From Novosphingobium sp. (GTDB lineage Bacteria > Pseudomonadota > Alphaproteobacteria > Sphingomonadales > Sphingomonadaceae), in assembly GCF_030699305.1 (NCBI RefSeq), contig NZ_JAUYNB010000006.1, positions 62,001 through 126,000 on the forward strand: a DNA stretch of 64,000 nt. Direction: 5' to 3'. The notes beneath the pieces are model-generated. The model was not told the DNA's origin and made no database searches. It was given only the letters and a program-made list of their open reading frames with translations. The translations under genes were made by a program, and so were the position numbers. This document shows, in pieces, positions 52,653 to 64,000 of this stretch (positions are counted from its first letter, which is position 1; each line of letters begins with the position of its first letter).

Positions 52653-53588
52653 ATGCGGGGCATTCAAAAACTGGCGCAATTGCTGTGCCACATAAAGGTC
52701 AAGCGATTGAGCGTTGCAGCCCCCGTTATCGCCCTGCTGCTGCTGGGTGCATCCGCCGAGCCAAGCATAACCCAGCCGCCGCAAGCGGAGGAATCCGTCA
52801 CAACGGATGAAACCCCGGCCACTCCCGCAGCCACCCGTGCTGCCGACCCGGTCCCTGCCCCGCCACTCGTGCCTGCCAGCGAAGGCGCTGATGATAGCGC
52901 CATCGTGGTATCCGCGCGCGGCAAGCCGCCCAGGTCCGATCCGCTGCAATCGGTCAACGCGACCTCGTTTCAGGCGGTGCAGGCCGTTGACGACGCGATC
53001 GTTGCGCCAATTGCGCTGGGGTATGAAAACAAGGTGCCACAGCCCATCCGCAGCGGGCTGCACAACTTGCTCAACAATCTGAGCGAGCCGATCAACTTCG
53101 TGAACTATCTGCTCCAGCTCAAACCCGGCAAGGCTGCCGAAACGCTGGGCCGGTTCACCGTCAACACGACCGTTGGCATTGGCGGTGTAATTGACGTGGC
53201 CAAAGCAAAGCCGATCAACCTGCCCTATCGGCGCAATGGCTTTGCCAACACGATGGGGTTCTACGGGGTGAAGCCGGGGGCGTATTTGTTCCTGCCGCTG
53301 ATTGGGCCGACCACGGTGCGTGATCTGGTCGGGCGAGGACTGGATCTGACACTGCTCCCCAGCGCGCTGGGTTCGCCGTTCAACACGCCATATTACTCGG
53401 CCGGCACCGGAGTGCTGCGGTCGGTCGATGACCGGGTCGAGATGGACGATCTCCTGCGCGAATTCCGCGAAGCGAACGATCCCTATGCCGCCGAACGAAC
53501 CTGGTATCTGAACAAGCGCGAGGCAGAGATCAGGGCGTTGAAAGGTAAATCAGCGCCTGCTCAGCCAGCCGTTACCGCCACGATGTAA
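52653..53588 (+). CDS. mlaA: MlaA/VacJ-family outer-membrane phospholipid protein
   Basis: MlaA removes mislocalised phospholipids from the outer leaflet of the outer membrane and passes them to the Mla system. The 311-residue protein contains LSEPINFVNYLLQLKPGKAAETLGRFTVNTTVGIGGVIDVA and GVKPGAYLFLPLIGPTTVRDLVGRGLDL, both diagnostic. An N-terminal hydrophobic segment (about 20-34, AAPVIALLLLGASAE) lacks a lipobox cysteine, unlike E. coli MlaA, so it would be a soluble or signal-anchored form. A Pro/Ala-rich stretch (40-85) follows. The 3' end overlaps ubiG by 28 bases, convergently. Confidence 0.92.
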   Translation: MRGIQKLAQLLCHIKVKRLSVAAPVIALLLLGASAEPSITQPPQAEESVTTDETPATPAATRAADPVPAPPLVPASEGADDSAIVVSARGKPPRSDPLQSVNATSFQAVQAVDDAIVAPIALGYENKVPQPIRSGLHNLLNNLSEPINFVNYLLQLKPGKAAETLGRFTVNTTVGIGGVIDVAKAKPINLPYRRNGFANTMGFYGVKPGAYLFLPLIGPTTVRDLVGRGLDLTLLPSALGSPFNTPYYSAGTGVLRSVDDRVEMDDLLREFREANDPYAAERTWYLNKREAEIRALKGKSAPAQPAVTATM

Positions 53589-54295
53589 TTCAGCGCCAGA
53601 TCATCGGACAAGTGCAGCCCCTTCAGCGGTGAAAACCCGATGCCCTGCGGATCGCCCATGACCAGCCCTGCGCCGTCCAGCAGATCGCGCAGTTCATCAG
53701 GCGTGATGAAATCATCCCAGTGATGCGTGCCGCGCGGGACCATGCCGATCCGTTCGGCGGCCTTGATCATCAGCCATTTCGATTTGGCCGTGCGGTTGGG
53801 GGTGGAAAGCACCATCAGCCCGCCGGGGGCCAGCGTAGGTGCCAGCGCAGCCACGAACGCCGCCTTGTCGGCGACGTGCTCGATCACTTCCATTGAACAG
53901 ACCAGATCGAACCCGGACAGGCCCGACGCGCCGATTTCTCCGCGGCGGTAATCGATGGACAGCCCGCCGCCCGCCGCATGGGCGCTGGCCGCCGCGATAT
54001 TTTCCGCTGCCGCGTCGACCCCGGTCACCGCCGCGCCCAGCCGGGCCAGCGGCTCGCATAGCAGCCCCGCACCGCACCCGACATCGAGCGCACGCTTGCC
54101 TGCCAGGGGGCGAGCGGACCGCGAATCACCCGGCCAGTGCGCGTCGATCACGCTGCGGATAAAGCCCAGCCGCACCGGGTTCAGCCGGTGGAGCATCGCC
54201 GAAGACCCCTTGGGGTTCCACCAATCGGCCGCCAGCTGGCCAAAATGCGCCGCTTCTTCGGGCCGGATCGTTGCGGGAGAGGTTGCATTGCTCAT
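53561..54295 (-). CDS. ubiG: Ubiquinone biosynthesis O-methyltransferase UbiG
   Basis: SAM-dependent methyltransferase acting at both O-methylation steps of ubiquinone synthesis. The 244-residue protein starts with EEAAHFGQLAADWWNPKGSSAMLHRLNPVR, diagnostic for UbiG. It has SAM motif I LDVGCGAGLL, then CSMEVIEHVADKAAFV and the STPNRTAKSKWLMI and HHWDDFITPDELRDLL segments. The gene is divergent from lysC (77 bases) and convergent with mlaA. Confidence 0.95.
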   Translation of the reverse strand: MSNATSPATIRPEEAAHFGQLAADWWNPKGSSAMLHRLNPVRLGFIRSVIDAHWPGDSRSARPLAGKRALDVGCGAGLLCEPLARLGAAVTGVDAAAENIAAASAHAAGGGLSIDYRRGEIGASGLSGFDLVCSMEVIEHVADKAAFVAALAPTLAPGGLMVLSTPNRTAKSKWLMIKAAERIGMVPRGTHHWDDFITPDELRDLLDGAGLVMGDPQGIGFSPLKGLHLSDDLALNYIVAVTAG

Positions 54296-54372
54296 CCCCC
54301 GTCCCTAACAGGACGCGCGCCGCGCGGCGAGGGGTCGTGCGGGAAAGAATCTTGCGGAAAGGTGCGACACGC

Positions 54373-55644
54373 GTGGCCCGCATCGTAATGAAATTCGGCG
54401 GCACTTCGATGGCCGGCTCGGAACGCATTCGGCGCGTTGCCAATATCGTGCGCCGCCAGCAGGCGGCCGGGCACGAAGTGGCGGTGGTGGTTTCGGCCAT
54501 GGCGGGCGAAACCGACCGGCTGGTGAACTTCTGCCGTGAGGCGAACCCGCTGTATGATCCGGCCGAATACGACGTGGTTGTTGCCTCGGGCGAACAGGTC
54601 ACCGCTGGCTTGCTGGCGATGACGCTGCAGGCGCTGGGCTGCAAGGCGCGCTCGTGGCTCGGCTGGCAATTGCCGGTCCGTACTGACGACGCCCATGCCA
54701 AGGCGCGGATCGAAAGCATCGATTCCGCTGAACTGCTGGCCAGCATGGCGAGCGGTGAGATCGCGGTCATTCCGGGCTTTCAGGGGCTGACGGCGGGCAA
54801 TCGCATCACCACGCTGGGCCGGGGCGGCTCGGACACTTCCGCCGTTGCCGTCGCCGCCGCGATTGGAGCAGACCGCTGCGACATCTACACCGATGTCGAC
54901 GGCGTCTACACCACCGACCCGCGCATCGTGGCCAAGGCCCGCAAGCTAAAGAACGTGACCTATGAAGAAATGCTGGAACTCGCCAGCGTCGGCTCAAAGG
55001 TCCTCCAAACCCGGTCCGTCTCCCTCGCCATGAAGGAAAAGGTGCGGGTGCAGGTGCTGTCATCGTTCATCGGCGATGATGCGACCCCGGCAGACGAAAT
55101 CCCCGGCACGATGATTGTTTCCGATGAGGAACTGGCCAAAATTCAAGAGGATCTGGACATGGAAAGCCAGCTGATCACCGGCATTGCTGCCGACAAGAAC
55201 GAAGCCAAGATCATCCTGACCCGCGTGCCCGACCGTCCGGGCGCCGTGGCCACGATTTTCAGCCCGCTGGCCGCTGCCAACATCAACGTCGACATGATCA
55301 TCCAGAACGTAGGCCGCGACAAAGGTGAGACGGACGTGACCTTCACGGTCCCAGCCGCTGATCTGCTGCGCGCGCAGACCCTGCTGGAAGCGCAGAAGGA
55401 AGCGATCGGTTACAACCGGATCATCACCGACAGCAAGGTCGCCAAGATCAGCGTTGTCGGCGTCGGCATGAAAAGCCACGCAGGGGTTGCCAGCACGATG
55501 TTCCGTGCGATGGCCGACCGGGGCATCAACATTCAGGCGATCAGCACCAGCGAAATCAAGGTTTCGGTCCTGATCGACGAGGATGAAACCGAACTGGCCG
55601 TGCGCGTGCTGCACACCGCCTACGGCCTCGACGCGGCCGACTGA
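54373..55644 (+). CDS. lysC: Aspartate kinase
   Basis: First step of the Lys/Thr/Met pathway. The 423-residue protein begins ARIVMKFGGTSMAGSERI, with KFGGTSMA the nucleotide/aspartate site. It continues with RGGSDTSAVAVAAAIGAD, CDIYTDVDGVYTTDPR, and two C-terminal ACT domains (about 260-335 and 345-410) for feedback control by amino acids. The GTG at 54373 is supported by GAAAGG 9 bases upstream and by the usual N-terminus; longer in-frame starts run into the ubiG side. Confidence 0.97.
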   Translation: MARIVMKFGGTSMAGSERIRRVANIVRRQQAAGHEVAVVVSAMAGETDRLVNFCREANPLYDPAEYDVVVASGEQVTAGLLAMTLQALGCKARSWLGWQLPVRTDDAHAKARIESIDSAELLASMASGEIAVIPGFQGLTAGNRITTLGRGGSDTSAVAVAAAIGADRCDIYTDVDGVYTTDPRIVAKARKLKNVTYEEMLELASVGSKVLQTRSVSLAMKEKVRVQVLSSFIGDDATPADEIPGTMIVSDEELAKIQEDLDMESQLITGIAADKNEAKIILTRVPDRPGAVATIFSPLAAANINVDMIIQNVGRDKGETDVTFTVPAADLLRAQTLLEAQKEAIGYNRIITDSKVAKISVVGVGMKSHAGVASTMFRAMADRGINIQAISTSEIKVSVLIDEDETELAVRVLHTAYGLDAAD

Positions 55645-55690
55645 CCCAAAAACCCCGCCCCCGGCGCGAAGCCATGGGCGAGGCCAAAGG

Positions 55691-55724
55691 CCCGGCAGGC
55701 ACCGTGATCAAACGACCTGCCGGG
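55691..55724. terminator. Candidate bidirectional terminator hairpin between lysC and katG
   Basis: CCCGGCAGG (55691-55699) and CCTGCCGGG (55716-55724) are exact complements around a 16-base loop, in the gap between convergent lysC and katG. It is located where a shared terminator is expected, but no long U-run follows on either strand. Confidence 0.5.
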
Positions 55725-55733
55725 ATTTGAACG

Positions 55734-58046
<2,313 letters not shown>

Positions 58047-58093
58047 TTAGCTGCCCAATGGCGCGGGCAAATGACGAAGGATGGACTCACCGG

Positions 58094-59101
58094 ATGGCCG
58101 ATTATTCCAAGACCCAGGCCCTGATGCAACGTGGCATCGACTTTCTGGGCAGCGAACACGCTATCCTGTGCGGCGCGATGAGCTGGGTGTCGGAACGCAA
58201 TCTGGTCGCCGCGATCAGCAATGCGGGCGGATTTGGCGTGATCGCCTGCGGGGCGATGACCCCTGAATTGCTCGACACCGAAATCGCCGCGACCAAGGCG
58301 CTCACCACGAAACCGTTCGGCGTGAACCTGATCACCATGCACCCGATGCTGTTCGATCTGATCGCAGTCTGCGCTCGCCACGGCATCAGCCATGTGGTGC
58401 TGGCTGGCGGCATTCCACCCAAGGGCAGTGTCGAGGCAATCAAGGCGTTCGGCGGCAAAGTCCTGGTCTTCGCCCCCACGCTGGCGCTGGCGAAAAAGCT
58501 GCTGCGCAGCGGTGCGGACGCGCTGGTGATCGAAGGCAGCGAAGCGGGCGGCCACATCGGCCCGGTGGCGACCAGCGTGCTGGCGCAGGAATTCCTGCCC
58601 GCGCTGGCGGCGGACCACGTGGTGTTCGTGGCCGGCGGGATCGGCCGGGGTGACATGATCGCAGCCTATCTGGAAATGGGCGCGTCCGGCGTGCAGCTGG
58701 GTACGCGCTTTGCCTGCGCGACGGAAAGCATTGCCCACCCGGCATTCAAGCAGGCGTTCTTCCGCGCCAACGCGCGCGATGCGATCGCCAGTGTTCAGGT
58801 CGATCCGCGCCTGCCGGTCATTCCCGTCCGCGCGCTGAAGAACAAGGGCACCGAAGAATTCACCGCCAAGCAGCGCGAAGTCGCTCAGTTGCTGGATGAC
58901 GGCAAAGTCGACATGGGCGAGGCCCAGCTCCAGATCGAACAATTCTGGGCAGGCGCATTGCGCCGTGCGGTGATCGACGGAGATGTGGAAAGCGGCTCGA
59001 TCATGGCGGGCCAGTCGGTCGGCATGGTCAACAAGGAAGAACCCGTCGCCGACATCATGACCGAACTGATGGCTGAGAGCGAGGCTGCGCTGACGCGCTG
59101 A
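58094..59101 (+). CDS. Nitronate monooxygenase / 2-nitropropane dioxygenase-like flavoprotein
   Basis: A 335-residue FMN enzyme with a TIM-barrel. N-terminal ILCGAMSWVSERNLVAAISNAGGFGVIACGAMTPE, catalytic His in GSEAGGHIGPVAT, and phosphate-binding FVAGGIGRGDMIAAYLEMGASGVQLGTRF match the nitronate monooxygenase/enoyl-reductase-II family. Function could be oxidation of nitronates or an NAD(P)H:quinone-type reduction. The ATG at 58094 gives the conserved N-terminus; an ATG at 58058 would add 12 residues and is possible. Confidence 0.9.
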   Translation: MADYSKTQALMQRGIDFLGSEHAILCGAMSWVSERNLVAAISNAGGFGVIACGAMTPELLDTEIAATKALTTKPFGVNLITMHPMLFDLIAVCARHGISHVVLAGGIPPKGSVEAIKAFGGKVLVFAPTLALAKKLLRSGADALVIEGSEAGGHIGPVATSVLAQEFLPALAADHVVFVAGGIGRGDMIAAYLEMGASGVQLGTRFACATESIAHPAFKQAFFRANARDAIASVQVDPRLPVIPVRALKNKGTEEFTAKQREVAQLLDDGKVDMGEAQLQIEQFWAGALRRAVIDGDVESGSIMAGQSVGMVNKEEPVADIMTELMAESEAALTR

Positions 59102-59113
59102 TGGGTGCCGCAA

Positions 59114-59135
59114 GGACAGGCCGGATGGCCTGTCC
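59114..59135 (+). other. Hairpin after the nitronate monooxygenase gene
   Basis: GGACAGGCC and GGCCTGTCC form a perfect 9-bp stem with loop GGAT, starting 12 bases after the stop codon. It lacks a following U-run but its position suits a 3'-end stem for this transcript. Confidence 0.55.
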
Positions 59136-59158
59136 GCTCCACATGAAAACCACCCAAC

Positions 59159-59190
59159 AAAAAAAGGGGCCGGAGCGTAAGCTCCGGCCC
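59159..59190 (-). terminator. Rho-independent terminator of glnK-amtB
   Basis: A 10-bp stem (GGGCCGGAGC at 59167-59176 with GCTCCGGCCC at 59181-59190) with loop GTAA. On the minus strand it is followed by a run of U from the AAAAAAA at 59159-59165. It lies about 90 bases past the amtB stop. Confidence 0.92.
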
Positions 59191-59278
59191 ATTCAGTTTA
59201 CGTTCGCAGGAGGAACGTGGGTAGGCGGGACCGAGGGGGAGGAGAGGAGGAGACCCCCGACCCCGCCAAGCTGGGTAA

Positions 59279-60607
59279 TCAGTAGTTGTAGGCGCGTTCG
59301 CCGTGCTCACCGAGGTCGAGGCCTTCGCGTTCGACTTCTTCGGAAACCCTGAGGCCGGTCAGGGCCTTGGCGACATACATGGCGATGATCGTGCCGATCG
59401 TGGCCCACACAATGGTGGCACCAACTGCCGCCGCCTGGGTGACCAGCTGCGCGCCGATCCCGGTCGAACCGTCGCCGGGGCCACCGAACATCGGGGCATA
59501 GACTACCGCGGTGCCAAGCGCGCCGACGATGCCGCCCACGCCGTGGATCCCGAAGGCGTCCAGCGAGTCGTCATAGCCAAGCTTCGGCTTGAGGATCGTG
59601 ACGGCCAGGAAGCAGACCACCGAAGCAACCGCACCCAGAACAATCGCGCCCATCGGGCCGGAGTTGCCCGCAGCCGGGGTTACCGCAACCAGACCGGCGA
59701 TGATGCCCGAGCAGAAGCCCAGCGCCGAAGCCTTGTGACCAGCCGCCTTTTCCGCAATCATCCAGGTCAGGCCAGCCGCCGCCGTGGCGACAAAGGTGTT
59801 GATCATGGCGAGCGCAGCCGAACCGTTCGCTTCCAGCGCCGAACCGGCGTTGAACCCGAACCAGCCCACCCACAGCATGCCGGTGCCGATCATGGTCATG
59901 GTCAGCGAGTGCGGAGCCATGACGTCCTTGCCGTAGCCGATGCGCTTGCCCAGGATGATCGCCGCGACCAGCGCCGAAACACCGGCGTTGATGTGCACCA
60001 CGGTGCCGCCAGCAAAGTCGAGCGCGCCCATTTCGAAGAACAGGCCGCCAACTGCCCACACCATGTGTGCAATCGGGAAGTACACGATCGTCAGCCAGAC
60101 CGCCGCGAAGATCATCACTGCGGCGAACTTCATGCGTTCGACCACCGAGCCCAGCACCAGCGCAACCGTGATCGCGGCGAAGGTCATCTGGAACGAGATG
60201 AACACATATTCGGGCAACTTGAAATCATCGCTGAACGTGTCAGCCAGGCTGTCCGGCGTCACACCCGCCAGGAACCACTTGCCCCAGCTGATATAGGCGT
60301 TGCCTTCGGGGCCGAATGCCAACCCATAGCCATAAGCAACCCAGATCACCATCGCGAGGCACGCGGCCGCGCCGATCTGGGTCATCGTGGCCAACATGTT
60401 CTTGGTCCGGGTCAGGCCGCCGTAAAACAGCGCCAGACCCGGCAGGATCATCAGCAGGACGAGCACGGTGGATGTCATCATCCACGCGGTGTCACCCTTG
60501 TCGACCACAGGTGCGGCGGCTTCAGCCGCCTCCTGTGCGAATGCGGCGGTCGAAGTCATCAGCGCTGTGCCAATAGCCCCCGCGCCGGAGAGAAGCTTGC
60601 GAATCAT
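59279..60607 (-). CDS. amtB: Ammonium transporter AmtB
   Basis: Trimeric inner-membrane ammonium channel. The 442-residue protein has a signal-like N-terminus (LLSGAGAIGTALMTSTAAFA) and eleven membrane segments. Hallmarks are WMMTSTVLVLLMILPGLALFYGGL, FAGGTVVHINAGVSALVAA with the first pore His, and FGIHGVGGIVGALGTAVVY with the second. ATG 60607 has AGGAGG 8 bases upstream. It follows glnK by 26 bases; PII blocks the channel when nitrogen is plentiful. Confidence 0.97.
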   Translation of the reverse strand: MIRKLLSGAGAIGTALMTSTAAFAQEAAEAAAPVVDKGDTAWMMTSTVLVLLMILPGLALFYGGLTRTKNMLATMTQIGAAACLAMVIWVAYGYGLAFGPEGNAYISWGKWFLAGVTPDSLADTFSDDFKLPEYVFISFQMTFAAITVALVLGSVVERMKFAAVMIFAAVWLTIVYFPIAHMVWAVGGLFFEMGALDFAGGTVVHINAGVSALVAAIILGKRIGYGKDVMAPHSLTMTMIGTGMLWVGWFGFNAGSALEANGSAALAMINTFVATAAAGLTWMIAEKAAGHKASALGFCSGIIAGLVAVTPAAGNSGPMGAIVLGAVASVVCFLAVTILKPKLGYDDSLDAFGIHGVGGIVGALGTAVVYAPMFGGPGDGSTGIGAQLVTQAAAVGATIVWATIGTIIAMYVAKALTGLRVSEEVEREGLDLGEHGERAYNY

Positions 60608-60633
60608 GGTATCTTGCCTCCTGTCAGGCGCGC

Positions 60634-61071
<438 letters not shown>

Positions 61072-61123
61072 TTAACCAGCCTGCCTGGAAGCAGTTCGTC
61101 GCGCCTGAATCCTGCGCAACTGC

Positions 61124-61834
61124 CTATTTTTTAGGCAGAACAAGCCGGGCGAAGACCGGCAAGTGATCGGACCCGCGTGAGGCCAGCGCGCTGTGATGGA
61201 CCCCGGTCCCTTCAAGCTCCCAATCCGGTGAGATTACGATCCGGTCGAGCGGTGCGACCGGACGGCGTGACGGAAAGCTGCGTCCCGGATTGAGCACGCG
61301 CCACGGCGCATGGAACTCCGCCAGCGCCCCGCCCCGGCGGCTGAGGCCCCATTCGTTGCAATCGCCCATCAACACAGTCGGGCAGTGCCCGTCACAGCGT
61401 TCGACATGGGAAAGGATAGCACGCAACTGGTGGCGGCGGCGCAGGCCAGACAGGTCAAGGTGCATTCCCACTACCCGGATGCGCTGTCCCTCGACCAGCA
61501 AGTCCGCCCGGATCGCGCCGCGCGGCTCCAGCGCTGGCAATGGCACAATCGCGGCTTCGGCCACGCTGATCCCGCGCCGCACCAGCAGCGCATTGCCGTG
61601 CCAGCCGATGCTGTCCGGCCGCGAGTTCAGCGGAACCGCGCGGTAATCGCCAATATCATCCAGCATATCGCGCGGTAATACGCTTTCACGTCGGCCGAAC
61701 CGGCGGTCCGCCTCTTGCAAGGCAATCACATCGGCATCGACCTCGTGCAGGATCGACAGGATGCGCTGCGGATCGCACTTGCGATCCAGCCCCACAGCCT
61801 TGTGGATATTATAACTGGCAAAGGTGATCCGCAC
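61124..61834 (-). CDS. Endonuclease/exonuclease/phosphatase-family protein
   Basis: A 236-residue member of the EEP superfamily, single-domain type. It shows TFASYNIHKAVGLD at the start, VIALQEADR with the metal-binding Glu, VVGMHLDLSG, VLMGDCNEWG and the final GSDHLPVFA motif. These motifs build the Mg2+ site of DNase I-like phosphodiesterases. No signal peptide is seen, so it acts in the cytoplasm; the substrate is unknown. Confidence 0.9.
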   Translation of the reverse strand: MRITFASYNIHKAVGLDRKCDPQRILSILHEVDADVIALQEADRRFGRRESVLPRDMLDDIGDYRAVPLNSRPDSIGWHGNALLVRRGISVAEAAIVPLPALEPRGAIRADLLVEGQRIRVVGMHLDLSGLRRRHQLRAILSHVERCDGHCPTVLMGDCNEWGLSRRGGALAEFHAPWRVLNPGRSFPSRRPVAPLDRIVISPDWELEGTGVHHSALASRGSDHLPVFARLVLPKK

Positions 61835-61840
61835 GACTGT

Positions 61841-62413
61841 TCAGTCGAACGCCACATCGCCCGCGATGTAGCGATCCGTCGCGCGGATCGGCAGCCCATC
61901 GATGCTGCTGGTCCGGCCCGCAACCTTGGCCTCCCACTTCGCCGGATCGGCCTGGGCATGATATTTCACCAGCGTCGCCCGTTCATGGTCAAGCGTCATC
62001 ACCGGCACGCCCCAGCCGCAACTGGTCTGCACACTTTCCACCGCGATATCGAATATCTGCCGTGTGCCGGGCAGCAGCGTGAAGTGCGCGGCGAGTTCCG
62101 CCCAGTCCGGATCCTGCGGCAACACCGCCCGCCCCCGGCCGTAAATCCGCAGGATCAGCGCGGGTTGTTCAAAATTGCACATCATCACCGTAATGCGCCC
62201 GTCCGCCGCCAGATGGGCATGGGTTTCGTTGCCGGAACCACCGAGATCGAGGTAGGCCACACGCGCAGGCGAAAGCACCCGGAAGGTGTCCGTCAGCCCT
62301 TTGGGGCTAAGGTTGATCCGCCCTTCCGCAGCCGCCGTGGCGGTGAAGAAGATCGCCTGCTTCGCGATCATCGCGATGTCGGCTTCGGTCAGGGTATCGG
62401 TGAAATCGGACAT
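61841..62413 (-). CDS. Pyridoxamine 5'-phosphate oxidase-fold protein
   Basis: A 190-residue flavin split-barrel protein. It begins with DTLTEADIAMIAKQAIFFTATAAAEGRINLSPKGLTDTFRVLSP and continues YLDLGGSGNETHAHLAADGRITVMMCNFEQPALILRIYGRGRAVL, a pattern typical of PNPOx-like proteins with a conserved NxxxH-type flavin region. Biological substrate unknown. Separated from the EEP gene by 6 bases, co-directional. Confidence 0.88.
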   Translation of the reverse strand: MSDFTDTLTEADIAMIAKQAIFFTATAAAEGRINLSPKGLTDTFRVLSPARVAYLDLGGSGNETHAHLAADGRITVMMCNFEQPALILRIYGRGRAVLPQDPDWAELAAHFTLLPGTRQIFDIAVESVQTSCGWGVPVMTLDHERATLVKYHAQADPAKWEAKVAGRTSSIDGLPIRATDRYIAGDVAFD

Positions 62414-62451
62414 GGTGTCAGCCTAGCGCCTTGTTCAGCCCAGCGGTAGCG

Positions 62452-64000
62452 TTAACGCTCCTTGGTCGCCCCGAACGTCAGTTCCGGATGGCGTTCCTGC
62501 TGATAGGTCACGTCCCACGACGACGGCGCCATGAACACCATGTCGCCGTCGCGATCCTTGGCGAGGTTGGACTTGTTGAAGTCCGCAAACTTGCTCAAAT
62601 CCGCGTCGGTGCCCTTGACCCAGCGCGCGGTGTCGAATGGCGATGCTTCCAGCACAGCCTCGACCTTGTACTCCGCCTCCAGCCGCGAGATCAGCACTTC
62701 CAGCTGCAACTGCCCGACCACGCCGACAATCCACTGGCTGCCGATTTCCGGATAGAACACCTGGATCACGCCTTCCTCGGACAGGTCGTCCAGCGCCTTG
62801 CGGAGCTGCTTGGTCTTGGTCGGGTCCTTCAACGCGACGCGGCGCAGGATTTCCGGCGCGAAGTTGGGCAGGCCGATGAAGCGCACCTTGTTGTTTTCAG
62901 ACAATGTATCGCCCACCCGCAGCGTGCCGTGGTTGGGGATGCCGATGATGTCACCCGGTTCCGCCGTGTCGGCAATTTCGCGGTCCTGCGCGAAGAACAG
63001 GATCGGCGAATGGATCGCCACCGGCTTGCCCAGTGCCGACGGGGTCAGCTTCATCCCGCGCTTGAACGTGCCCGATACCAGCCGCATGAACGCGATCCGG
63101 TCGCGGTGCTGGGGGTCCATGTTGGCCTGAACCTTGAAGATGAAGCCGGTGACTTCCTTGTCGGTCGGCTGGATCGTGCCGCTCTCGCTCGGTTGCGGGC
63201 GCGGCGGCGGTGCGTACTTGGAAATGGCGTCGATCAGTTCGGCCACCCCGAAGTTTTTCAGTGCAGATCCGAAATAGACCGGGGTCATGTCGCCATTGCG
63301 ATAGGCCTCGATGTCCAGATCGCCATAGCCCGCCTTCGCCAGTTCGATTTCCTCGGCGATGTCGGCGGGGATGTTGTCGGCTGTCGCCAGTTCACGTTTG
63401 CCCAGAAATTCGCGGCTGTCGCCTTCGGGACGGCTGATCATGTTGTCGGCAAAGTTCAGCACACCCTGGAACACGCCGCCCATCCCCACCGGCCATGACA
63501 TCGGTACGACGTCCAGCGCCAGCGCATCGGCCACTTCGTCCAGCGTTTCAAACACGCTGCGGCCTTCGCGGTCGACCTTGTTGACGAAGGTAATGATCGG
63601 GACCGAGCGGAGCCGACAGACTTCAAACAGCTTGCGGGTCTGCGGCTCGATGCCCTTGGCGGCATCGATCACCATGATCGCGGAGTCCACAGCGGTCAGC
63701 GTGCGGTAGGTATCCTCCGAGAAATCCTCGTGGCCCGGCGTATCGAGCAGGTTGAACGTGATCACGCTGCCATCGGGGCTGGTGCGCTCAAAGGTCATCA
63801 CGCTGGAGGTGACCGAAATTCCGCGCTGCTGCTCGATCTTCATCCAGTCCGACCGCGCCCGCCGCGCTGCCCCCCGCGCCTTGACCTCACCGGCCAGATG
63901 GATCGCGCCGCCTTGCAGCAGCAGCTTTTCGGTCAGCGTGGTCTTACCCGCGTCAGGGTGCGAGATGATGGCAAAGGTGCGGCGGTTGGAAGCTGGCAAG
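62452..64000 (-). CDS. prfC: Peptide chain release factor 3, 5' end at window edge
   Basis: RF3 is a GTPase that recycles RF1/RF2 from the ribosome. At least 515 residues are present: G1 ISHPDAGKTTLTEKLLL, switch region QQRGISVTSSVM, G3 LLDTPGHEDFSEDTYRTL, G4 FVNKVDREGR, followed by domains II and III and the end SWDVTYQQERHPELTFG. The frame reaches the window edge; the TTG at 63999 is probably internal and the true start lies just outside. Confidence 0.95.
   Translation of the reverse strand, partial: LPASNRRTFAIISHPDAGKTTLTEKLLLQGGAIHLAGEVKARGAARRARSDWMKIEQQRGISVTSSVMTFERTSPDGSVITFNLLDTPGHEDFSEDTYRTLTAVDSAIMVIDAAKGIEPQTRKLFEVCRLRSVPIITFVNKVDREGRSVFETLDEVADALALDVVPMSWPVGMGGVFQGVLNFADNMISRPEGDSREFLGKRELATADNIPADIAEEIELAKAGYGDLDIEAYRNGDMTPVYFGSALKNFGVAELIDAISKYAPPPRPQPSESGTIQPTDKEVTGFIFKVQANMDPQHRDRIAFMRLVSGTFKRGMKLTPSALGKPVAIHSPILFFAQDREIADTAEPGDIIGIPNHGTLRVGDTLSENNKVRFIGLPNFAPEILRRVALKDPTKTKQLRKALDDLSEEGVIQVFYPEIGSQWIVGVVGQLQLEVLISRLEAEYKVEAVLEASPFDTARWVKGTDADLSKFADFNKSNLAKDRDGDMVFMAPSSWDVTYQQERHPELTFGATKER

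Overview
The window is 64 kb of GC-rich chromosome from an alphaproteobacterium, most probably a member of the Sphingomonadales (Novosphingobium/Sphingobium type). This rests on three things. Many proteins are recognisably alphaproteobacterial (ATP12 chaperone, STAS-MlaE fusion, TIGR02186 protein beside a TauE/SafE exporter). There are homologues of the lignin-degradation enzymes LigM and LigF. The intergenic palindromes are of the type scattered through sphingomonad genomes. I saw no rRNA, tRNA, CRISPR array, insertion sequence or prophage, and no gene-free stretch reaches 300 bases.

Left part (1-31 kb) is mostly core: a truncated Na+/solute symporter, crcB, an overlapping run (RluC-type pseudouridine synthase, PaiB-like flavoprotein, HAD phosphatase, small membrane protein, ATP12), a four-gene Mla/MCE lipid-transport operon, valS, queE, a MATE pump, a HerA-like ATPase, TIGR02186/TauE, an NfrB-like glycosyltransferase, a TadG-like von Willebrand protein, nhaA, a DEAD-box helicase with a repetitive tail, a GreA/GreB factor and an ABC-F ATPase, then an IclR-regulated acyl-CoA dehydrogenase, a YqgE protein and an acyl-CoA ligase.

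Middle part (31.8-42.8 kb) is an accessory catabolic region. It holds an aldehyde dehydrogenase, an amidohydrolase, an SDR, a LigF-like glutathione transferase, two alpha/beta hydrolases, a TauD-type dioxygenase, a VOC protein, and a tetrahydrofolate module (PurU divergent from a LigM-like O-demethylase and MetF). The module would take methyl groups from methoxy-aromatics to methylene-THF and, with a FolD not seen here, onward to formate. A nearly identical palindromic operator lies in front of the aldehyde dehydrogenase gene and between purU and the LigM-like gene, so the two blocks are probably co-regulated. A lower-GC orphan gene for a small P-loop protein interrupts the region.

Right part (42.8-64 kb) returns to core functions: rpmI-rplT with a strong terminator, a tandem pair of AraC-family paralogues lying between rplT and pheST, aroC, pnuC with a NadR-type kinase, mlaA, ubiG, lysC, katG, a nitronate monooxygenase, glnK-amtB behind a full-consensus sigma-54 promoter, an EEP phosphodiesterase, a PNPOx-fold protein and prfC cut by the window end.

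The most unusual structures are an 84-bp palindromic repeat inserted in frame inside valS, a related long palindrome whose right arm carries the queE Shine-Dalgarno sequence, the shared operator of the aromatic/C1 region, and the low-GC P-loop orphan.
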